A DNA stretch of 64,000 bases. Source: Candidatus Zixiibacteriota bacterium (lineage in GTDB: Bacteria; Zixibacteria; MSB-5A5; GN15; JAAZOE01). This document shows positions 9,114 through 15,879 of the stretch, in pieces. Both the position numbers and the translations under genes were made by a program. The stretch is from positions 62,001 to 126,000 of the forward strand of contig JAGLON010000017.1 in assembly GCA_023138975.1 (NCBI GenBank), written 5' to 3'. Under the pieces are notes generated by a model. That model was given only the letters and a program-made list of their open reading frames with translations, was not told the origin of the DNA and searched no databases. Each line of letters begins with the position of its first letter. Within the stretch, counting starts at the first letter, position 1.

Positions 9114-11993
9114 ATGCAGTCGTTTATCAAGAACCCGGTTTCATTGACAGCATTTATCCTGTTTTTATTTTACTCTTTATCGCAGGCGGTAATGCCTCCG
9201 GCTCCACCGGAATGGTATTCTGAGCGGATGAAACAACCGATTCCGAAAAACTACTCAAGGGCAATCCCGGCTCAAGCGGTAAAGATACAAAATGAAATGG
9301 CCAAACTTCCAGTCAAAAGTAACAAAGCGGATACCGATAATCTACTGATCATTCTCGTTGAGTTTCCAGACCATCCGGCAAATTCAATAATGCATCCGCA
9401 ATCTGCATATGAAGACATGATGTTCTCGATCGGTGTTTTATCTACTGGATCATTGGTTGAGTATTATCAGGAGGTTTCTTACGGCGCATTTACTCCTGCC
9501 GGAACTGTATCAGTTTGGATCATGGCGCCTCATCCCTATTCATACTACACCGATGGCAGTTATGGTACCGGGAGTTTCCCCAACAATTCGCAAGGCTTAT
9601 TGGAAGACTGTGTTAGTCAGTTGGACCTTTTATTCGATTTTAGCGACTTTGACAACGATGGCGATGGATTTGCCGAAGGCATTTTCTTGGTTCATGCCGG
9701 TCCCGGCGCGGAAGAGACTGGTAGCGCCGATGACATCTGGTCTCATGCATGGTACCACGAATATATGACCGACGATGGCGTATCCACCGGGCGCTATTCT
9801 ACCGAACCAGAAGAATTAACGGACGGAAGTATGATCCCTATCGGTGTTTTTTGTCACGAGTACGGCCATGTGCTGGGCTTGCCCGATTTATACGATACCG
9901 ATGGATCATCAGAAGGTATCGGTGTCTATTGCCTGATGGCCGGAGGCTCCTGGGGAGCGTTGCCGGGTAACCCCGAACGCCCAACTCATATGTCCGCGGA
10001 AATGAAACGCCGCCTCGGCTGGATGACACCGACCGAAATCACAGGCAACCTGGAAAACCTTACTATCCTTCCCGCCGCAACCAACTCCGACTGCTATCGA
10101 GTTACAAATCCGGCAAATTCTGGTGAGTATTTCCTTATTGAAAACCGCGCCAAAATAGGTTTCGATTCTCTTTTCCGGGGCAATGGCGGACTCGCTATCT
10201 GGCATGTGGATCAATCCGGCAATCAGCGTGATGAAACCCATCGCTATGTGTCACTCGAACAGGCCGATGGTAGCGGTGATCTGGAGCGCGATTTTGGCAC
10301 AGGCAACCGACATCCTCGTACCAACCGAGGCGATGCCGGTGATCTGTTTCCATTCCTTCAGGGTAACGATTATTTCAGTTTCTCATCGCATCCAAGCAGT
10401 TTTTCATACGACGGCTCTGATGCGTTCATGACGATAGACAAAATTACTCAAAACGGTAATGATATCAATGTAGATATACTTACTTCTCCAGAAGATCCGA
10501 TATACCGCTTTGAATCCTATGCAATTGTCGATGATTCTGCCAGTAATTTTAATACTGAAGCAGACTCTGGAGAAATAGTTAACCTTTATGTAACCCTTGC
10601 GTGTGACGGCGTCGGTTCCGATGTAGTTGCTGCACAACTGTCTACTTCTGATACAAGAGTAAGTGTATATTCAGGACATCCTGATTATTATTATGCAAGT
10701 CTAGGACATAATTCCTATTTAGTTAATTCATACAATCCTTTTAAAATTCAAGTAATGAGTCCAAACAACGACTCTGCCGTTACTTTCACATTGTCTCTCA
10801 TGGCTGAAGGTGTGCCCTATGAGTTAGATTTTAAAATGAACATCAACCGCCAAAATATCTTGGTTGTGCTGGATAACAACGGTTCACACTGGTCAGATAA
10901 CATAGTCGAGGCATTACATCAAGTAGGAACATATTCATTCGATGTCTGGTCAACCTCTGAATCCGGCACACCGGAATACGATGACCTTATTCCATATAAT
11001 GCGATCCTCTGGACAACGGCATCTTATTTTGGAACTCGAACGACAACTCCGAGTTATGAAAACTGCCTGTCAGCCGAAGAACTCGATGTCCTAACAGCCT
11101 ACCTTGATGCCCATGGACGGGTCGGACTCTTCAGTCAAGATTACCTGTACGATTTGGGACTCAACAGTTTCGCATCGAACTATCTCATGGTTCAGAGCTT
11201 CACCGAGGATCAACTGGTTGATTCTATTGGAGGTGCGTCCGGATACTACACCGGCCCTGGAGCGACGGCAACATGGTCGATGTATGACTACACCGATTTT
11301 ATTGTCCCCGGCACAGGCGCTAATTTATCTATCATGCAGAATGGAACATCCAACGGCGTAGGTCTCCAATACCCGGCAATAGCTCCGTCAGCTGACTTTT
11401 TCGCAACAACGTTCACTTCTCTGGCAATTGAGCGGCTTGACACACCTTCTCTTGAAGGACTACTATCTGACTGGCTGGGTTGGATGATGACCAATCCCGG
11501 TGTCGATGTTCCGTTGCCGATTGCTCCGGATGAGGGCGATACGCTTGAGACATCACCTATAAACTTCTCATGGACACCAGTTGATGGAGCCATTAAGTAC
11601 CAGGTGATAATCACTACCGATTTTGAACTTACTAATATTGTTGATGACATTCAGAGTACCGAACCACAGGCAGATTATACTTCGGGACTGGCAGAAGGAG
11701 ATTACTTCTGGGCTGTCCATTCGATGAGTGCCACCGATACCTCGGCGTATTCACCAAGAGCGACCTTCACATTCCATATCCCTTATATCTGCGGTGATGC
11801 CAACGGCGACGAAACTGTGAATGTCGGCGATGCGGTACACATCATCAATTATGCTTTCAAGGGTGGCCCTGCGCCTGACCCGATAGCAGCCGGTGATGCC
11901 AACTGTGATGAGACATGCAATGTTGGCGATGCGGTGTATATCATCAACTACGCCTTCAAAGGCGGCCCTGCCCCCTGTGCCAACTGTCCGTAG
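9114..11993 (+). CDS. M6-family (immune inhibitor A-like) secreted metalloprotease with dockerin
   Basis: A 959-residue secreted zinc peptidase. An N-terminal signal segment (about 1-26) precedes the catalytic domain, which contains HEYGHVLGLPDLYD near residues 248-261, the HExxHxxGxxD zinc and catalytic motif of M6 peptidases, followed by the LMAGGSWG turn. Middle residues (about 460-790) are beta-rich and partly flavodoxin-like in pattern. Residues about 800-895 resemble a fibronectin-like module (INFSWTPVDGAIKYQVI). The last 55 residues are a dockerin pair (GDANGDETVNVGDAVHIINY and its repeat). It probably degrades extracellular protein, and the dockerin may anchor it to a surface scaffold. 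It has its own promoter and sits alone between two terminator-like hairpins. Confidence 0.9.
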   Translation: MQSFIKNPVSLTAFILFLFYSLSQAVMPPAPPEWYSERMKQPIPKNYSRAIPAQAVKIQNEMAKLPVKSNKADTDNLLIILVEFPDHPANSIMHPQSAYEDMMFSIGVLSTGSLVEYYQEVSYGAFTPAGTVSVWIMAPHPYSYYTDGSYGTGSFPNNSQGLLEDCVSQLDLLFDFSDFDNDGDGFAEGIFLVHAGPGAEETGSADDIWSHAWYHEYMTDDGVSTGRYSTEPEELTDGSMIPIGVFCHEYGHVLGLPDLYDTDGSSEGIGVYCLMAGGSWGALPGNPERPTHMSAEMKRRLGWMTPTEITGNLENLTILPAATNSDCYRVTNPANSGEYFLIENRAKIGFDSLFRGNGGLAIWHVDQSGNQRDETHRYVSLEQADGSGDLERDFGTGNRHPRTNRGDAGDLFPFLQGNDYFSFSSHPSSFSYDGSDAFMTIDKITQNGNDINVDILTSPEDPIYRFESYAIVDDSASNFNTEADSGEIVNLYVTLACDGVGSDVVAAQLSTSDTRVSVYSGHPDYYYASLGHNSYLVNSYNPFKIQVMSPNNDSAVTFTLSLMAEGVPYELDFKMNINRQNILVVLDNNGSHWSDNIVEALHQVGTYSFDVWSTSESGTPEYDDLIPYNAILWTTASYFGTRTTTPSYENCLSAEELDVLTAYLDAHGRVGLFSQDYLYDLGLNSFASNYLMVQSFTEDQLVDSIGGASGYYTGPGATATWSMYDYTDFIVPGTGANLSIMQNGTSNGVGLQYPAIAPSADFFATTFTSLAIERLDTPSLEGLLSDWLGWMMTNPGVDVPLPIAPDEGDTLETSPINFSWTPVDGAIKYQVIITTDFELTNIVDDIQSTEPQADYTSGLAEGDYFWAVHSMSATDTSAYSPRATFTFHIPYICGDANGDETVNVGDAVHIINYAFKGGPAPDPIAAGDANCDETCNVGDAVYIINYAFKGGPAPCANCP

Positions 11994-12007
11994 GGGGGAA
12001 TCGGGAA

Positions 12008-12027
12008 GGGCGATTCGAGAATCGCCC
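12008..12027 (+). repeat. Perfect inverted repeat downstream of the protease gene
   Basis: GGGCGATTC and GAATCGCCC are separated by two bases, 15 bp after the protease stop. No T-tract follows (CTACGG instead), so it is either a weak terminator or part of a dispersed intergenic repeat. The next 130 bases, including the T-rich stretch near 12140, hold no gene that I can support. Confidence 0.45.
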
Positions 12028-12163
12028 CTACGGAAAAATCGGCCGCAATTAAATCTTCTGTAGCCATCCGGACTGGGAGACCTCATGAGGCCTATGGTCC
12101 AGCCCCTACGAAGAATTTTTCTCAAATTGGGTTCGTTTCGAAGGTTTTTTAAATTTTTCAAAT

Positions 12164-12631
12164 CTACCTCATCCGGCTTTTGTCTTGTAAGGCAATCGCT
12201 TGCGGTAATTTCAAGTCGGGCGTATCATTGCCGTTTGCGTCTCGTTTAAGACAATAATAGTAGCAAAGTTGTTGTGATATTTGTCGTCGCATATGCTTCC
12301 TGTGTTGCTTGAAAGTGGTATTTAGGCTCGGATTGAGCGTTTTTATTGACATGGCGCGCCGTGACCGCCACAAATTATTAATGATTTCATCGGCTAATAG
12401 CATCTGTGTGTGACTTTCGGGCTTTAATGATTTGTTGACGATTTTATCCAATGCCTCATAAGTTATGGGGTCCTCGCGATAATGAGGGGATTGGATGATA
12501 ATGCGATTGGAATAGAGTCCGTGGCGAGTAGCGTTCTGTGATGCGATATCTTTGCCTTCGGGTGTTTTCGGCCCGGTCGATTTCAGGGCGTTTTTGCGAT
12601 TGGCTTCAATCTGTTTCAGGCTGGCACACAT
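12164..12631 (-). CDS. Conserved hypothetical protein with 'NRKNALKSTGPKTPEGK' N-terminus
   Basis: A 155-residue basic protein. The first 40 residues (QIEANRKNALKSTGPKTPEG, then NATRHGLYS) match a motif that I recognise from many small unannotated proteins of soil and sediment bacteria. It suggests a short nucleic-acid-binding-like basic segment, but no function is established to my knowledge. The rest is helical and Lys/Arg-rich (NNLWRSRRAMSIKTLN). A perfect GGAGG ribosome site sits 7 bases before the ATG, which supports a real gene. It is isolated, facing away from the protease gene. Such genes often occur in multiple copies, so a mobile or repeat-associated origin is possible but not shown here. 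Confidence 0.6.
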   Translation of the reverse strand: MCASLKQIEANRKNALKSTGPKTPEGKDIASQNATRHGLYSNRIIIQSPHYREDPITYEALDKIVNKSLKPESHTQMLLADEIINNLWRSRRAMSIKTLNPSLNTTFKQHRKHMRRQISQQLCYYYCLKRDANGNDTPDLKLPQAIALQDKSRMR

Positions 12632-13021
12632 GGTACACCTCCGGTCGAGTGAGTGATAGGATTGTCTATATAACCGGAGAGGATTCGGATTTACTACTGA
12701 AGATGTTTGGATTTTGTGGTGTGGCTAATTAATGCAATGAGGATGAAATATGGATAAGGCTTTATCAGAGATTGTAGGCGAACATTTATCCCCAACTACT
12801 AAGAACCGGGGGGGACTCGGGGTTTTCCGAAGGGAAAATTCAATATTTTTGGCCATTTTGATATGCCATTTTCCAGATTTCTCTCCTGAGTACGTCCCAA
12901 CCTCTCCGCCAAAATTGACAAATTGAACTAAATATCATATAATATTAGCTAAGATAATCACTTGGTGCGGACTTATTCCAATCAGAGTACCAAGGTGAGA
13001 TTAATCAAATGATATTAAAGA
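12632..13021. other. 390-bp intergenic region between two unknown genes
   Basis: No gene longer than a few codons is supported here. It holds the ribosome site of the minus-strand gene at its left end, and at its right end a perfect consensus promoter, an untranslated leader with a weak CTTGGT/ACCAAG inverted repeat, and a six-codon leader ORF for the following gene. Confidence 0.6.
12915..12943 (+). promoter_or_regulatory. Perfect-consensus sigma70 promoter
   Basis: TTGACA (12915-12920), exactly 17 bases, then TATAAT (12938-12943). This is the canonical housekeeping promoter with no mismatch and is the best promoter match I found in the window. It points at the 353-residue unknown gene, giving a leader of about 70 bases. 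Confidence 0.8.
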
Positions 13022-13029
13022 ATGCCTAA
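13009..13029 (+). CDS. Possible six-codon leader ORF (MILKNA)
   Basis: ATG at 13009 is the start best placed behind the ribosome site AAGGTGAG (12992-12999). It reads only six codons before TAA, and that stop lies inside the first codons of the 353-residue gene (ATG at 13022) in another frame. The arrangement would allow translational coupling. The alternative is that the ribosome site serves the 13022 start directly with very long spacing. Confidence 0.25.
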   Translation: MILKNA

Positions 13030-14083
13030 AGTTATGGAAAAACAAATCGAACAAATTAAGAATGAAGTCATAAAACTAAAAGAGCAAGCTGATAAGGTCA
13101 GCGAGTCTGCAAATAAAGTCATCTCAGTCTGCAACGTTGTTAATGCTTCTTGGAGTGGATCGGACCTTGTTGGACATGCCGATTTTTTCTATGGCGTTTT
13201 CGAAGAGCCACCACACAATAGACGCTTTAGCGTAGAATGGGGACTTATAAATGGTGTTCCAGGCGGGTGGCAAGAAAGAAATGGCGATGAAGTACTTCAA
13301 AAAATTGAAAAAGACTCAGGTGTATCATTAGAATATCTGGATAAGGCAGCTGATTCTATTGTTGACAAATTTGATGAGCTAAGAAAGAGAGTAATTATTG
13401 TTTTTTCGAGCACCTCGAAAGATCTTGCCAAAGAAATTGAGAAATTTCATCTAAAAACAAAAGTTGATATTTTAAATAAATATTGGAAACGACAAATAGT
13501 AACGAGAGACAGAGGAGCCTTGTTTGCTGGCAGGAAAGTTCCAGTGCATAAATATTATGAGTCTACTGCGTTATTCCTTAGAGGAGCCACCATACAATTA
13601 AACGAATATTTGTATCTGATTGATAAGTTAGTTGCACAGAGTGAAAGTATTGAACAAAAAACGGGAAATGTGACTGCGGGGAGGAATACCTATATTGGTA
13701 GATTCACATTATTACGCCTAACAAAAATTGATAATAAAGATTTCGATTTAAGTAAGTTGATATCGCTTTGCAAGGAATTAGATGATAATTACAGTTTGGA
13801 GAATTATCATTCTTGCGCAATGCTTTTGAGGGCCATTGTTGATCATATACCACCGATTTTTGATAAAATAAATTTTGATAGTGTATGTGCTCAGCATGGC
13901 AGCAGAAGCTTTAAAGATATAGTGAAACCTCTTAATGAAACAGCTAAAAAAATTGGCCACAATTATCTACATGAGCAAATTAATAAGAAGGTTTTGGTCG
14001 CAACGGAAACACAAGTGAATTTTCAGGCGAACTTAGATACTCTTCTGAATGAAGCAGCCTCAATTCTTGAAAAAGAAAAATAA
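13022..14083 (+). CDS. Protein of unknown function, helical, 353 residues
   Basis: I do not recognise a named family. Residues 1-45 form a coiled coil (EQIKNEVIKLKEQADKVSES). Residues about 50-100 are a compact segment rich in aromatic residues (WSGSDLVGHADFFYGVF). Residues about 170-215 include a segment preceding LRGATIQLNEYLYLIDKLV. The C-terminal 120 residues are helical (SCAMLLRAIVDHIPPIF, KKIGHNYLHEQINKK) and look like a separate domain. The sequence is visibly more AT-rich than the sulfur genes, it is preceded by a perfect promoter, and repeat debris follows it. These signs fit a recently acquired accessory gene, for example a defence-type module, but nothing seen proves that. Confidence 0.75.
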   Translation: MPKVMEKQIEQIKNEVIKLKEQADKVSESANKVISVCNVVNASWSGSDLVGHADFFYGVFEEPPHNRRFSVEWGLINGVPGGWQERNGDEVLQKIEKDSGVSLEYLDKAADSIVDKFDELRKRVIIVFSSTSKDLAKEIEKFHLKTKVDILNKYWKRQIVTRDRGALFAGRKVPVHKYYESTALFLRGATIQLNEYLYLIDKLVAQSESIEQKTGNVTAGRNTYIGRFTLLRLTKIDNKDFDLSKLISLCKELDDNYSLENYHSCAMLLRAIVDHIPPIFDKINFDSVCAQHGSRSFKDIVKPLNETAKKIGHNYLHEQINKKVLVATETQVNFQANLDTLLNEAASILEKEK

Positions 14084-14135
14084 TTCGCATATCTATAAAG
14101 TAATGTCAAAAAATGAAACTACATTAGACTGGTGG

Positions 14136-14167
14136 CCCATCCGAATCATTCTTATGATTCGGGTGGG
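14136..14167. repeat. 14-bp hairpin in an intergenic repeat
   Basis: CCCATCCGAATCAT and ATGATTCGGGTGGG pair over 14 bases with one wobble around a TCTT loop. There is no T-tract after it. It is about 50 bp after the unknown gene and could act as a terminator, but it looks more like part of a dispersed intergenic repeat. Confidence 0.55.
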
Positions 14168-14219
14168 TTCCCGCTTGACGGTGTTCGATATCATCTTCGA
14201 ATACATTATCCTTGTGCAC

Positions 14220-14365
14220 AGATTTTTAATGATGGCAGGAGCTCCCTCGCTGCGCTCGGGCTCCTTCCCTAGTCTGCTGGTAGGACCATGTCGAAACCTC
14301 CTTCGTTTCACTCAGGATCTATGGCCCTTCCTTCGTCCGGGCCTACGACAGGGGTTTTCGACCTA
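14220..14365. repeat. Dispersed-repeat-like tract
   Basis: Short mirrored motifs (CTCCCTCGCTGCGCTCGGG, CTTCGTTTCACTCAGGATC, GGCCCTTCCTTCGTCCGGGC) follow each other without an open, protein-like pattern. A similar style of sequence (CATTCCCGAGAGCGAAGCGA) recurs at 58.4 kb. I interpret this as remnants of multi-copy intergenic repeats. Confidence 0.45.
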
Positions 14366-14419
14366 CATAGAGAGTAACACCCTCGGGTGTGAAAAAAATC
14401 TCAAAAAGGGTCAAAAGTC

Positions 14420-14448
14420 TTGACAATTTAGCTGAAACCTTTTTTATT
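14420..14448 (+). promoter_or_regulatory. Candidate qmoA promoter
   Basis: TTGACA (14420-14425), 17 bases, TTTATT (14443-14448), about 150 bp before qmoA. The operator palindrome lies 60 bp further on. A second, weaker -10-like box (CATAAA at 14553-14558) lies after the operator, so the true start is uncertain. Confidence 0.4.
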
Positions 14449-14508
14449 GACCGATTAGATGAAAAGGATAAGGGCGACTATAAAAACGCCTGTTTTTTTT
14501 GAATATGA

Positions 14509-14526
14509 TTGTTACATTTTTCACAA
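14509..14526. promoter_or_regulatory. Operator palindrome upstream of qmoA (Rex- or HcpR-type)
   Basis: TTGTTACATTTTTCACAA fits the TTGTGA-N6-TCACAA pattern with one mismatch in the half sites. It is nearly identical to the site before qmoC, differing only within the spacer. See the matching sites before dsrA and sat. Confidence 0.6.
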
Positions 14527-14598
14527 AGTCCAAAAGAGAACAAAACACAAAACATAAAGCGCCGCAATACATTGGGCCAATGACCTAAGGAGTGCATT

Positions 14599-15876
14599 AT
14601 GGCAGAGATTACACCTGTCAAAGACCAAATCACGGCCGATGTGCTGGTTGTGGGCGGAGGCATCGCCGGAATAACCAGCGCTATTGAGACCGCTGAGGTC
14701 GGTAAACAAGTGATACTCTTAGAGAAAGAACCGTCTTTGGGCGGTCGGGTCGCTGCAATGAACCTGTATTTCCCTAAGATGTGTCCGCCTACCTGCGGAA
14801 TCGAAATCAATCTGAAACGGATCCGATTAAACCCGAATATTCGGGTTTTGACTCTGGCCGACATCGAAGAGATTACGGGTCAGCCGGGCAATATGGTAGT
14901 CACAATCAAACTCAAACCGCGCTATGTCAATGAAAGATGCACCGGTTGCGGCGAGTGTGAAAAAGTCTGTGAACTGGAACGGGAAAATACTTTCGATCAC
15001 GGTATGTCTAAAACGAAAGCTATTTATATACCGCATCTTATGGCTTATCCGGCTCGCCATATCATCGACCCGGAATTCGTCAAAGACGAAAGCATGAAAA
15101 AAGTCGCCGAGGCTTGTCCTTACGATGCCATCGATCTGGACATGGAAGCCAAAACAATCACCGCCAAAGTCGGCGGAATTGTCTGGGCAACCGGCTGGAA
15201 ACCGTACGATGCCACCAAAATTGACAATCTGGGCTTCGGTAAATATAAAAACGTTCTGACTAACGTTATGATGGAACGCCTGGCATCAGCCAACGGTCCG
15301 ACCAAGGGCAAAATCATTCGCCCCTCGGATAACAAAGAAGTCACTTCGGTTGGGTTTGTTCAATGCGCCGGCTCTCGTGATGAGAACCATCTCCCCTACT
15401 GCTCAGCCATCTGCTGCCTGGCTTCGATGAAACAGACGACTTATATCAGAGATCAGTATCCGGACGCAGAAATCCACATGTTCTATATTGATGTTCGTTC
15501 CCCGGGCCGTCTCGAAGATTTCTATACCAAGAAACAGGAAGACGAGAAAGTGCATTTCCATCGCGGTAAAGTCGCCAAGATTACCGAAAACGCTGATAAT
15601 GGAAATTTGATACTGCATGCGGAAAACACCCTGACCGGTAAAATGACCACGACCGAAGTCGAAATGGCCATTTTGGCTATCGGAATGGTTCCCAATGCAG
15701 TTGACAGTCCGCCCCCGCTTGATACCAAGCTGGATGAATACGGGTTTGTCGCGCAGGATAATGATAACGGTATCTATGGAGCCGGCGTGGCCTCACGGCC
15801 ATTCGACGTTTCCGGAGCAAATATGGATGCTACCGGCGCTGCCCTGAAAGCCATTAACAGCGGGGTAAGGAGGTAA
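14599..15876 (+). CDS. qmoA: QmoA, HdrA-like flavoprotein of the Qmo complex
   Basis: A 425-residue FAD protein, subunit A of the quinone-interacting membrane-bound oxidoreductase that passes electrons to APS reductase. The N-terminal dinucleotide fold is VLVVGGGIAGITSAIE. A Cys-rich stretch (FPKMCPPTCGIEINLK) and a [4Fe-4S] motif (CTGCGECEKVC, with a later ACPYDAIDLD) follow. GFVQCAGSRDENHLPYCSAI is the HdrA-type cysteine motif. Length and motif order agree with QmoA of sulfate reducers. GGAG lies before the ATG, and the stop is 3 bp before qmoB. The membrane partner qmoC is 20 kb away on the other strand. Upstream lies one copy of the shared palindromic operator. Confidence 0.95.
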   Translation: MAEITPVKDQITADVLVVGGGIAGITSAIETAEVGKQVILLEKEPSLGGRVAAMNLYFPKMCPPTCGIEINLKRIRLNPNIRVLTLADIEEITGQPGNMVVTIKLKPRYVNERCTGCGECEKVCELERENTFDHGMSKTKAIYIPHLMAYPARHIIDPEFVKDESMKKVAEACPYDAIDLDMEAKTITAKVGGIVWATGWKPYDATKIDNLGFGKYKNVLTNVMMERLASANGPTKGKIIRPSDNKEVTSVGFVQCAGSRDENHLPYCSAICCLASMKQTTYIRDQYPDAEIHMFYIDVRSPGRLEDFYTKKQEDEKVHFHRGKVAKITENADNGNLILHAENTLTGKMTTTEVEMAILAIGMVPNAVDSPPPLDTKLDEYGFVAQDNDNGIYGAGVASRPFDVSGANMDATGAALKAINSGVRR

Positions 15877-15879
15877 GTC

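Larger units (their letters stand above)
14084..14598. other. 515-bp intergenic region: repeat debris, then the qmoAB control region
   Basis: The left 280 bases contain a hairpin and a repeat-like tract. The right 180 bases hold a candidate promoter and an operator palindrome for qmoA. ORFs of 124 and 72 residues called across this stretch overlap low-complexity repeat sequence and are not supported as genes. Confidence 0.6.

Noticed and set aside
11751-12161. 136-residue minus-strand ORF at the end of the protease gene
   Set aside because: Mostly the antisense of the dockerin coding sequence plus intergenic repeat sequence.
12164-12631. Possible transposase
   Set aside because: No DDE, HUH or recombinase motif and no terminal inverted repeats; only a conserved N-terminal motif of unknown role.
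14049-14423. ORFs of 124 and 72 residues in the spacer before qmoA
   Set aside because: They read through hairpins and mirrored repeat motifs, have no ribosome site and no protein-like pattern.
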